Shown here in pieces: positions 23,501 to 33,067 of a DNA stretch of 64,000 nucleotides (positions are counted from its first letter, which is position 1; every line of letters begins with the position of its first letter). The notes under the pieces were generated by a model. That model worked only from the letters and a program-made list of their open reading frames with translations, was not told where the DNA came from and searched no databases. The stretch comes from Romanomermis culicivorax. Lineage: Eukaryota > Nematoda > Enoplea > Mermithida > Mermithidae. The stretch covers positions 186,001 through 250,000 of the forward strand of contig CAWUHX010000288.1 in NCBI GenBank assembly GCA_963922205.1, given 5' to 3'. The position numbers and the translations under genes are program-made.

Positions 23501-25820
23501 AGAGTAATAAGTTCAGCTTAGCTCGGCATTGATAAGCAGGTGTACTTGGGATCGTGATTATTGTAATGCCATTATGAGCAAAAAGACAAAATGAAAGTTG
23601 TACTTAGTTCCAATGGTTAATTTTGCATCCCCAACATCCCCAAGAAAATGTGCTAAATACATTTGAGATATGAAATTGTCAGTGGCTGTATAAAATTTTT
23701 TGTCTCACGTTTCTGAACAATTTTCCGCTCATTAGAATCATTTGATTTTAAGATATTTTCAGACAACTCGGAGCTGGAACTGGGTGTCCCAACACATTCC
23801 GGAGAACTGTGGATAATATATTTCATAAGGACGGTTGTGTTTCCACTGAATAATCTTTCACATGAAACTAGTTATGGACCGATTAATCGGCATCGGCTGA
23901 TTTAAAATAAATTCAGGTGCTTATGCTTTAAAAACAGATTGTCACATTTTATATTATATTTCTTGAGAAATACGCCTGTATTTCCAAAGAAATAGCTGAA
24001 GGAAAGTAAGCTAGATTTTGTGCCTAAATTTTTTTTGAAAAACGTAGATTAAAGAATCGTATCATTAAGAATTTTAAGCGCTTCAATTTACAATGGCAAC
24101 TTTTCTGGTTTGGGTTCATTAAAAGATGAATTGTCGGAAAAAATAGATCAATAGCCTTATGGAAATGATAATCGAACCCAACTATTGAAGACAATGAACT
24201 TTATGCTTTTGCATTCTTACTAGATCTTCGATTCAAAGAGAAGGTTGGATTGAAATTTGAAATATAACACATATTGAGCATACAAATCGGCATTGAATAA
24301 TTTAGGCATTCCATGATCCTCAAGCAGCAGACAAAGTTTAACTAGTCCTTGGTTAGAATAGTTGTTGATCAAAAACAACATCAATGCTTTTCTGAAAATA
24401 CAGTCCAAAAATCTAATAAAGCTTCGAACTTATTATCCAAACTTTCTCAGTAACCCACAATCAATACTAATGTAAATAATTCAAGCATTTACACGAAACT
24501 GGCCAATTTCACGCACTATTTACCATTGCAAGTTCATTCGAAGGTGAGCTGGAGCCCGAAAAATGTGCAATGTCAACACATGAGCAAGCAAAAGCCATCA
24601 TTTTGGAATACATTGCTGAATCAAAACTAGACCTTGATCCTTCACCACTAGAATATTGGAAGAAAAATGCTGCAACAAAACCAGAATTAGCTAAAGTGAG
24701 TGAAAATAGTGTGCAGTTGAAAAATGAGTTTCATTATGAAAAAAATTTTCGTTCTTGCCATGAAATTTTAATCGGCTCCATTTGAGTCAGTGGCTAGTGA
24801 GCAATCATTTAAAAAAGCGAAACATCGTACAACTGGAAAAATATCCTGTTTATTGCCGAAAAATGCACAAATGCTCTTATTCTTGAAGCATAACCTACAC
24901 GCCATTGGATTCAATTACTGAAGTTGAAGAAGCTTCTAGAGAACTCAGCAATCAAAGTGAAGATTGTACAACAGAAAAAACTTTGTGAATAATTCATAAT
25001 AATTTTAAATTTATTACAGGGTAGCAACTTCAAGTTGCATTTTATACATGTTACAGCCGAGACGCATCAGCCATCGGCCATCCTCCGATGCATCGGCCAA
25101 TGCCATCGATGACCCTGGCTAGTGCATCAGCATCGGCCGATGGCAAATTTTTGTCCATCGGTCCATCACTACATGAAATTCATCTAATAGCAGGCTTCTC
25201 GTTGCTACTACAAGGCCAGATCCTGAGATTGAGCAAGCTAAATTACCATATTTAAAATTTCTGACGAATCATATCTATATTGAAAATTAATTAATCGTAC
25301 CTGCACATTTTTGAATTGTTTAGAAAAGCTGTTTTTGGAAATGCCTTGAAAAATACCATTGGAATAAAATTACAGCAAAAACCCCTCTCGAAAATTTTTT
25401 GAGTGTGAATGCGTGTAAAAAAATCAAGAATTTTCATGGGTTATAGACCATAGGTATGCAAAAAAAACCAAATATGCAAATATATATATCAGAATTTTGG
25501 GCGATCAAGAAAAGGACAATTCTGTATTAGACTGGATGGACCGTGATTCAAGTAAGAGATGGGGTAGTTGAAGAAGGGAATTATGTTTTCTGTCGTAGAT
25601 CAAGAAATTTTTAGTTTGGTCACGTAAAAAGTTAACATCCAAAGATGCGTGAGTGATAGAGAAAACGATGAAATCTAGCAAGAATATAAAAGTTAGAAAG
25701 CAATTCAACGCTTAGTTATACTTGTCTATATATAATTCAATAGAATGGAAGTTCAGATTTAATCACATACTCACCATGGCTGATTTTAACAAAAATTAAC
25801 AAAAATATAACGCTATGCAT
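20539..25820 (-). CDS. Unrecognised secreted protein, copy C2 (214 residues)
   Basis: Four exons on the minus strand: 25775-25820, 23255-23495, 20709-20962 and 20539-20642, total 645 bp in frame to TGA. Exon 1 encodes MHSVIFLLIFVKISHA (signal peptide). Exon 2 encodes CLDHVRENTLYKIKTMAHAR and FLWYLVKHPMLPTTYRLFNY. Exon 3 shares the block SALSNCTNDNQWIQIFNIEG with C1 unchanged. Exon 4 encodes a strongly basic tail (SRKPRKCKSRRHPKD). All three introns match C1 in position and phase. Conservation is highest in exon 3 and lower in exons 2 and 4. Intron 1 (2.3 kb) was enlarged by a hAT element at 23868-25170 that does not touch splice sites. The gene looks intact. Function unknown. Confidence 0.8.
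23868..25170. mobile_element. hAT element relic in C2 intron 1
   Basis: The perfect 8-bp duplication ACATGAAA flanks it (23860-23867 and 25171-25178). The left end reads CTAGTTATGGACCGAT and the inverted right end AGTGATGGACCGAT. The right 110 bp are packed with variants of CATCGGCC. The interior retains the 3' part of a transposase gene. The element is about 1.3 kb, so most of an original autonomous element has been deleted. Confidence 0.85.
24205..24948 (+). pseudogene. hAT transposase fragment (C-terminal dimerisation region), broken
   Basis: In shifting frames the fragment shows a LLDLRFKEK-like block near 24225 (family LDPRFK), DPSPLEYWKKNAATKPELAK from about 24630 (family DPLxWWKxN..P.LA), then PFESVASEQSFKKA and, further on, NAQMLLFLKHN (family PATSAPSERVFS..., with L..LIFLKxN at the end). 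These are the landmarks of the hAT C-terminal dimerisation domain. Stops and frameshifts separate the blocks, so it is not functional. Confidence 0.7.
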
Positions 25821-26368
25821 GAAAACTTGTTGACAAAAAATAAGATTCAATTTTTATCTGCCGTCATTTGGTTTTTTCTTGAGACAATGCTAATTAAGTG
25901 CCATGAAGGTCTGTTGTTACTGGTCATAAAATCTAATCATCTTCATGCATTGAAGCGGACAATTTCCGAGATTGAAATCATATTGATCTCTTTAGATCAT
26001 AGTAATTGTGGTACTATTAAAAATTATCAGCAGGATGGCCAATCTCTGACTATACAACAGTTTACTCGATAGACCGATAACAATTTTTTAGATGTGATAC
26101 AAATATGAGACCAAGTTGTGCCCTTCAGCAAGATGAGAAACAGATAATCTCAATAAGATGAATTTATTCAAATTCTATTTTTCTGATGCTACACAATTCG
26201 TTATAATTACTGTAACTTTTAAATACAGCTTGTCGATGACTGGAAGCTAAAAATCCGTTTTTGGCAATTATGATTCGGAAAAGTGGAATGAAAATTCTTT
26301 CTGTGGACAAAATCGAAAAGTGAACAGTCTGTTGTCAAGGTGTCTCTGGCTGTTCATCATGCGGCTTA

Positions 26369-26629
26369 GGGGCCAACTATACTTCGTCGTACGGCGCCTT
26401 ATGGTGCAGTACGGTGCCAGACAGTGTTGCACAGCGTCGTACGGCATGTAAGTATAGCAGCTACTTATCATTTTCATTTACTTATCATTTACCACCGTAC
26501 TGCGTGAAGTCTAGCAGCAACTCATCAGGCGCGGTACGGCACGGCACGGTGCCATACCGCGCGTGCGGCAAAGTACAGCAGCTCAATGTGGTGCCGTACG
26601 GCACCGTACGGCGAAGTATAGTTGGCCTC
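26369..26629. mobile_element. PIF/Harbinger-type MITE with TTA target duplication
   Basis: Inverted ends GGGGCCAACTATACTTCG and GAGGCCAACTATACTTCG, both followed by YCGTACGG. The flanking trinucleotide TTA is present on both sides (26366-26368, 26630-26632). The 261-bp interior repeats CGTACGGC/GCCGTACG and GGTACGGCACGG palindromic words and is GC-rich against AT-rich flanks. It encodes nothing. Confidence 0.8.
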
Positions 26630-26682
26630 TTACTCTGTACACACTAACACCAGTAAAAACACAATTTCCAAATCATTCACTA

Positions 26683-26756
26683 GGCTGAGTTAGCACGGTT
26701 GGTAGCACTCCGGCCTTGCATGTAGAAACTCGAAGGTTCGAGCCCTCACCTGGCAT
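26683..26756 (+). repeat. tRNA-like A/B-box sequence (tRNA relic or SINE head)
   Basis: TTAGCACGGTTGG resembles an A box, and 42 bp further GGTTCGAGCCC is a good B box. The sequence cannot close an acceptor stem and the T stem is imperfect, so it is not a functional tRNA. A tRNA pseudogene or tRNA-derived SINE promoter is the likely explanation. Confidence 0.35.
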
Positions 26757-27497
26757 TATTTTGATGCACCGTCCATACAGATTTTGGACAAACAGTGAAC
26801 TTATCCGTAATAATTCGTGTAAAGTTATGCCCAGCGATTCATGAAATTCTATTTTTAGTACATAAACAGTATGATTTCATTTTAGCTTCTGACCAATGTT
26901 TTAGTTTCGACGAAAATAATTAAAAGAAACACCATCAAGGGAGAGCAACTGAATTAATCTTATAGTGGGCCTATAAATAATAAAAATTAAAAATCATTTC
27001 AATTTCGTTTATTGATTTTTGTTGATGAATTAAACAGAATAAACTTATGCTCAAAGTTTCACGAATTTCAATTTTTCTAAGGCCGAAATGATGTAAGGAA
27101 GGGCGGCTAGAGATAGGCTAAGTTTATATGGAGGGCTACCTATCTTGTTATTTCGTGCGCAATGTAGAATTCAATTAGTCTCGAGAGTTTGCCCCTGCAG
27201 CCAGTTTCACAAAGCGGTCTAACTCGAGTTAGCCTGCTAACTTTTGGTGAGCCCAGCAAGTTAGCTGGCTCACTTTAGTGACTCTGTTTCACAAAGATGG
27301 CTAACTTTTGAGCCGGCTCAAAAAGTTAGCCGGCTAACTTTTTTTTTTGCCATGCAAAAAAAAGTTAGACAGGTCAGTTTCACGAAGCTGTCTAAGCAAG
27401 TTAGCCGTCTCAAAATCAGTCCAAAATGAGCCAAAAAAGTTAGCCTCCTCCAGGCAGGCTAACTTTAGTTAGTCTGTGTATCTTTTCCATTGAAAGT

Positions 27498-28505
27498 ATG
27501 TTGCGTCAAATATTACAAGAGTTGAGAAATGACCAAGATGATAATTTTTTTTGTTGCGACCACGGATTTTCTGAGATAGATTGAATCCCCTAGATAGATA
27601 CAATGATGATGAACTATACAGTCACTATCGTTTTACGAGGCAATTGATCATGGAAATCACTGATCTAATAGTTGATGACTTAAAGACCCCAACTAAACGA
27701 AGTGGAGCAGTGCCATCTATTTTTCAAGTATTCGTCGCACTTAGATATTACGCCTCGAATAGTTTCCAGGAAGTGGTTGGTGATACACTTGCCTTGTCCA
27801 AGCCAACAGTTTGTCGTATCGTTGGACGGGTTTCATCGGCATTATTACATCGTGCTTCAAATTTTATTTCATACCCGAGAGATGATGATGTCAAATTTTC
27901 CACTAGTTGTTGGCTGTATTGACTGTACTCACGTTCAAATTATGGCTCCAAAGGATCATCCGGAAGTTTACAGAAACCGGAAGGGATATTATTCGATTAA
28001 TGTTCAAGCAGTATGTGGACCAGATGGCCAATTCACAAACATTGTTGTAAAGTGGCCCAGAAGTTCTCATGATTCAAGAATTCTACGGGAGTCGGGATTA
28101 GGGCGTAAATTAGAAAATGGTCAATTGTCTGGTGTATTGTTGGGCGATTCCAGTTATGCCTGCCGTACCTATCTGTTAACACCATACAAAAACCGAACGA
28201 ATCATGCAATGAAAAACTACAACATGGCCCAAAAACGTACAAGGGTATTGATTGAACAAGCTTTTGGCAGATAGAAACCACGGTTTTCTATTTTGCATGG
28301 TGAAGTTGGCACTAAATTGGACACCACATTTAGCTTGGTAGTAGCTTGCGCTGTTTTGCACAATATAGCAGTGAGAAAAAAATTGCCTGATTTTTACGAT
28401 ATGTTGCCCGATGATGTGCCATGGGAAAATAATATTGTCAATGAGGACACTTTTCCAGATGGAAATTCGTTACGTGACTATATAACTGAAACATTTTTTC
28501 AGTAA
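27498..28505 (+). pseudogene. PIF/Harbinger DDE transposase, lightly damaged
   Basis: An N-terminal block MLRQILQELRNDQDD... is followed, after a frameshift near 27580, by NPLDRYNDDELYSHYRFTRQ, characteristic of the HARBI1 N-terminus. KPTVCRIVGRVSSAL marks the helix-turn-helix region. After a second frameshift near 27893 the catalytic core follows: GCIDCTHVQI (first D), SHDSRILRES (second D) and VLIEQAFGR (E). The codon after FGR is TAG where the family usually has W, and the frame then continues unchanged to a proper stop at 28505 (LVVACAVLHNIA). Two frameshifts and one nonsense change therefore separate it from an intact reading frame of roughly 330 codons. All three catalytic acidic residues are still encoded. 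Confidence 0.88.
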
Positions 28506-28633
28506 TGGTTAATTATGTCCAGGCATTAAAAAAGTTGATGAAAAAATTTTGATCCCTATAGTGCCGCCCCAAATTTCAGAGCTGCACATATATATGCTTG
28601 TCACCACACATGGGCAAGAGGGAATATGGGGGC

Positions 28634-28769
28634 CATAGATGCACAAAGGGGGGGGGGGGTAGGGGGGTAAACCCTCCCCCTGGGACCCTGGATACCCCCC
28701 TAGCCTCTGAAAAAAGTCGATCCACCCCTCCCTGGACTTTACCTGGAAAATTTCTCCTGTACATCTCTG
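28634..28769. mobile_element. Short G/C-tract MITE nested in the Harbinger element
   Basis: Starts CATAGATGCACAAAGG followed by a run of G, and ends CTGGAAAATTTCTCC then TGTACATCTCTG. The end block matches the right end of the element at 52796-53026 (CTGGAAAATTCTTGCC, GTGCACGTCTG). An imperfect 8-bp duplication ATGGGGGC/ATGGGGTG flanks it. Confidence 0.55.
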
Positions 28770-28997
28770 ATGGGGTGGTACATACCCCCAGAGTTCAGGT
28801 ACTAGACATGAAAAAAATGTTAGTCAATTTCTGGACTTTGGTCTCAAAAAAGGCCGAAAAACTAGGGGTAGTCCCCCCTAAATTTTGGAGCTGCACATGT
28901 ATGCGTGACACTTTGATTTTTGTGTCATTAGCATAGAATTCATGAAATTTCATTTATTTTTCAAACACAAACCTTACAAGTTGACGTAAACAAAACA

Positions 28998-29874
28998 TCA
29001 CATGGGAAAATAAGATCGGTCACCCTGAGAAACCACTGATGACCCTTGACCTTGTGAGCCAGAGTGTCCATAAAAAATTTTAACAGCATCACATGCAGAA
29101 CTAAACGCGTGCATCGCGCCAGCAAAAGAATATAGTGCCTGAACTTCTGCATTGACTTTCTCTTTCACTAAATCTTTTTCTAGCTCAATCTTCTCTTTTT
29201 GCGCTACGTGTGCAGCTTCTTCCGCAAGTAAAACTTGTATCATTACGTCTTCCTTACGCAACTTTCCTTTTTCAATTTTTACGCTTTTACTTTCTTGTAC
29301 AGTAGCTGTTGCTGTGATCATTGTATCTATAGTTTCCTCGCGTCCAAGATTTTGGCCTTCATGTTGGGACATTGTATCCTCCATGGCGTCCTCGTCAACA
29401 CTTGAGTCATTGCCACTTTCCTCCAAATCAAAACCTTTATCATGGCCCAATATTGTTGGATTATTTTCTCCTATGATCCCGAGTATATCTTCTGATTCTT
29501 CAGAAACGAATTTTTCATTGATACCACCACCAGTTTTTGAGCGGCTACGTTTTTCTTCTGCCATTTCCTTTTTCGCACGACTGCACATATTTTTCCAGCA
29601 CTTTTTGATGCTATCATCATTTCTTTGTATACCACATAGAGCTTTGAGCTTTGTGGCTAGCTTACAAAGAATGAACCAATCAAAAAAGTTCACAGTTTAC
29701 AGTAGTAATCAAAATTACTTCTTTCAATTTTGCAGCTTTCCTTTTATTTGAATCTGCTTTGCCGTCCTTGCAAGTAAAAATAGCGTTATGTTCTTTGTAA
29801 AATTCGAGTATCAATCGTTTTTCCGCATCAGAAAATGGCTTATTTTTAGTTCGCTTAGAGGGTTCAAAATTCAT
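28998..29874 (-). CDS. Harbinger-encoded Myb/SANT-like DNA-binding protein
   Basis: Two exons on the minus strand: 29719-29874 and 28998-29660, joined across a 58-bp intron (GAA|GTAATT ... TTTGTAAG|CTA) that restores the trihelix. Exon 1 starts MNFEPSKRTKNKPFSDAEKR and continues with a helix. The second exon opens with LATKLKALCGIQRNDDSIKK then CWKNM, the typical third helix of Myb/SANT-like or MADF-related proteins of PIF/Harbinger elements. An acidic middle follows, then a long alpha-helical region (AEEAAHVAQKEKIELEKD). In known systems this partner binds the terminal repeats and helps bring the transposase to the nucleus. The gene has no visible lesion, unlike the transposase across the element. 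Confidence 0.8.
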
Positions 29875-30428
29875 TATATTTGAACTGGGTCAAAAACGCA
29901 ATTAGCATAGGTAAAAGTCGCACAGATACAATGATCACTTGTACAAAAAGTTTTTGTGTTGCACATTTAACTGCTTACGTCAGAATTTCATTGAGAAATG
30001 ATTGACAGCTTCTTTAGCTAATGCTCGGTTTAGAAAACGATTTGGTGTGAAAAAATGTCAAAATGCTTGAATAAAGCTTTAGGAAGCCATAAAGTCAACG
30101 TGCAGAATCTTTGCAGGCACTACTTCCGTAAATGATATTAAAAACATGAAAAGTTTGGGTGTGAAACAAATGTAAAAGCTAACAGTCAATAAAAGTTAGC
30201 CGATACTTACAGAAGTTAGCCCGGGCTAACAGAGTTAGCCCAGTCTCAAGCTAGCTGTGAGCCCCGGCTAACTGAGTTAGCCCGGGCTCAAGTTAGCCTA
30301 GGAGTTAGACAGCTTCGTGAAACATCAAAAATTAGCCGGCTAACTTGAGCCTGCTAACTAAAAAAGTTAGCCGGCTAACTTTGGTTAGCCGGCTAAAAAG
30401 TTAGACACCTTTGTGAAACCGGCTGCTG

Positions 30429-30942
30429 ATTTTGTCCTAAATTTAGCCCACCAGTTGCCCCAGACTTTGGGCCCCTATTTGCCCACGATTTGTACCAGCA
30501 TTTGCCCCTCGATTTATCTCTCCCTTCAGCCTAACAATAGACCACCGCTCAGCCCCATAATTGTCTCTTAACCACATGATGGAAAATGGGGCAAGGAAGT
30601 CAGCTAGCTCCAAAAAATATATGTTCATATGCCGAATTGAAGTGTTTTTCACAGTGTCGGCAAAATTTACAGGGTTTGAACAGTGTTAGTGTGGTGGGTA
30701 GCATATTAATTTATGATGAGCTCTTTTCTTGTGGACTATATGGCTCAACTTTTAAATTCTTTTCAGAATAAACATTCATCGGTTGCAAAGTATTTCTATG
30801 GTAAGGTTTTGATCGTTACTGTCTTGGTAACTTTTAGATATGAAAAATCGATGCCAATAAACAAGGGTCCACCGTAAAGCCCTAATCAGAACTCAGATAC
30901 TCTAGTTTCTCTGGTTTCAAGGTATGAACAGCTTTACTTGTA
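30429..30942. other. Spacer with TTTGCCCC/TTTAGCCC-rich low-complexity sequence
   Basis: 30440-30560 repeats short words such as TTTAGCCC, TTTGCCC and TTTGCCCC. A similar stretch occurs at 33400-33600, beyond the mariner element, so the mariner may have inserted into an older repeat. No gene. Confidence 0.4.
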
Positions 30943-31110
30943 TTGGGTTGGCAAGAAGGTAATGTCGATTTTTAGTCATGTGTTACCAGACAATTTTTTT
31001 CTTAAAATCGAGCCAAATAATTTGGTATGTTGATTGTTTGTCTAGAAGAGCAAACATTATTGTTTTGAAATATAGGGTCGGTTTTCATTTGGCTCATACT
31101 GTGCGTTTTA

Positions 31111-33015
31111 TTGATACCTAAATTGAAGTGTTACCTCCCGGACCATATACATTATTGCTTTTTGTATGAATATAATTTAAACAGAACTGCAGCTGAGACA
31201 AAAGAAATATACAGCCAGCATTTGGTGAACCTGCTGTGTTCAAACATGCAGTTGAACAGTGATTTGCAGAGCTCAGGACTCACACCAGCATTATCAAAGA
31301 TGAACCTCATAGTGGATGACCAGGTAGAGTATCAAAAGCAGACATTCAAGAACAGCTGGACCTTGATCCAAAAGCAACTACTAAGAAAATAGAAGAAGTC
31401 CTTGCTGTTACACACACTACTATTGAAAATCGAAGGCAGCAGATGAACAAGGTTTGCAAGCTCTAAACATGGGTGCCTCACAGATTGAATGATCATTCTA
31501 TGCAACACAGTGTTATCATTTCCATGTCATTACTTTAATGGTACAAAATCGAGCGTTTCCTTGATCGAATCATCACTGGAGATGAAAAGTGGGTTGTGTA
31601 TTGTCCCGCATAGCCACTAATGTGATATTACAGTACACTTTTAACCTCGTATTGTACAGTATGCTCATTTATTATTGTATTTGCAGGCTTTCATGTTTAC
31701 ACCTTTTTTTAACTATTTCTGTACTTGACAAACAACTTTGGCAAACAAAGTCGGCATCCTTCAAGAGAACCTTTCCTGCATCTCTACAGGAATGCACATG
31801 CACTGGCTTCTTCTTGCCCAAGAAAGGTCAGTGCCAACTATTTTTGGCCTTCGCCTGGACATTCTTCTCCTACAAGAAGCATCAACGATTACTGTAGTCA
31901 CCACCGTACTACCATACTCAGGAGCTACTGCCACTCATACTCTCCCTAGCATAAATACAGAGTTTGTTCCACCAAACTCATATTTCGATTCACCGGGTTA
32001 GGATCAACTCGAAGCGCCCATTTACATCAATGTCTTTTTATATTTTAATAAATAACTAATTTGAATATTTTCAGTAAGTCTTCTCTATAAGCTACACCAT
32101 TGGGTTTGGATCCCAATCCCTTCTCTCTCCTACTCCAGTGTCAGTTTACTCCTTCAGTCCTCTATCGGGTTTCTCTCTCCAGGGACTTCCCATTAGGACT
32201 AAGTTTCCAGCTATCCACAAGGCGCCTTCCAGGACTAGGCTTGCTGACGTCTCTCTCTCATCTACGGGCAGTCACTCTATCTGATAGGCTCTGTAGTGTA
32301 CAATGTGGAGGTTATGAGTAACGTTTCCTACCTATGGTATCCCAAAACCTGCAACTCCTGTTGCACCTGCTAGCCCTCACTCTTGAGGCTGCGCTACTCC
32401 CCAGCTCATCCTCACAAGACATCACCTCTACATTACAATATGTTAACATCATCTGGAGGCACGAATAGGTCACCAAAGGCTCTAAACCAGCACAAATGCC
32501 AAGGCCCAATTTACACCAACACAACATTATGGTATGTGTACCATGGTCAACCCAGGGAATCGTTCACTTTGAGTTGCTTCCACTTGGTTTGACTATCATT
32601 GCTAAAGTCTATGAAGACAGCTTGATCATGTACAAAAGGCCTTGATTGAAAAGCAGCCTGCATTGGTAAACCACAAAGGAGTACTTCTGCTCCATGACAA
32701 TGCCTGTCCTCATATGGCTGCCATTGTCCAGGAAAAAATTCGGGAATTAAACTGGGAGTTGTTACCCCATCCACCATATTCATCCGGCATTGCACCATCA
32801 GATTATTATTTTTTCCATCATTGCAGAATAGTCCTGTCAATATGGAAATTAAAAATGATGACCAGGTCGAAACGCTTATCCAGAACTTCTTCGATTCAAA
32901 GCCCCAATCCTTTTATTATGCATGCATTGCAAAGCTACATGTGAAATGGCCAAGTGAGATTGATAGTAATGGGGCATATTTTGATCATCATTCGTGCTTC
33001 ATGGAAATGTAATAA
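31111..33015 (+). pseudogene. Mariner transposase pseudogene
   Basis: Recognisable in order: HYCFLYEYNLNRTAAETKEI (N-terminal helix-turn-helix), DLDPKATTKKIEEVLAVTHT near 31360, then WYKIERFLDRIITGDEKW, whose GDEKW holds the first catalytic D. The frame is then interrupted at 31602. Beyond the insertion it resumes with VNIIWRHE and, after a TGG-to-TAG change, VTKGSKPAQ, then STQGIVHFELLP, GVLLLHDNACPH (second D), LPHPPYSSGIAPSDYYFF (third D) and SKPQSFYYACIAKL. Stops and frameshifts interrupt several blocks. Confidence 0.85.
31602..32440. repeat. Insertion of about 840 bp inside the mariner transposase
   Basis: The mariner reading frame stops after GDEKWVVY (31600) and resumes as VNIIWRHE (32441). 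The inserted DNA starts TGTCCCGCATAGCC and ends CATTACA, has an AATAAATAA polyadenylation-like motif near 32046 and pyrimidine-rich CTCTCTCC stretches. TGT...ACA ends and a poly(A) signal suit a solo LTR, with GTAT/ATAT as a poor 4-bp duplication. A TA-flanked DNA element (TA|TTGT...CAA|TA) is the alternative. Confidence 0.55.
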
Positions 33016-33067
33016 AACTTTGAAAATGTTGTCAAATTTTCGACAATACTTTCTTGCCAAGGGCATA

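Larger units (their letters stand above)
20200..26140. repeat. Segmental tandem duplication, unit 2 (carries C2)
   Basis: Collinear with unit 1 (15320-19480). It is longer mainly because of the 1.3 kb hAT element in intron 1 and extra sequence near 21.0-22.9 kb. The spacer 19481-20199 joins the two units. Confidence 0.72.
27198..30425. mobile_element. PIF/Harbinger transposon, 3.2 kb, with both element genes
   Basis: The ends are CAGCCAGTTTCACAAAG and, inverted, CAGCCGGTTTCACAAAG, each followed closely by GTCTAACT. The target duplication is CTG (27195-27197, 30426-30428). Inside are a DDE transposase gene (+) and a convergent Myb/SANT-like gene (-), the standard two-gene layout of this superfamily. 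Both ends carry dense arrays of AGTTAGCC/GGCTAACT and GCCGGC palindromes (27230-27480 and 30190-30410). A small G-rich hAT MITE (28634-28769) is nested between the genes. Few lesions are visible, so the insertion is fairly young. Confidence 0.92.
30943..33065. mobile_element. Mariner element, inactive, split by an insertion
   Basis: The left end TTGGGTTGGCAAGAAGGTAA and the inverted right end TGCCCTTGGCAAGAAAGTAT are mariner-type terminal repeats, each flanked by TA (30941-30942, 33066-33067). The interior holds a decayed mariner transposase. The extra length over a typical 1.3 kb mariner is explained by an insertion of about 840 bp. Confidence 0.85.

Noticed and set aside
26683-26756. tRNA gene
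   Set aside because: The B box is good but the acceptor stem does not pair and the T stem is imperfect.
29152-29751. 199-codon plus-strand frame
   Set aside because: Antisense shadow of the Myb/SANT-like gene, which has family similarity and a proper intron.
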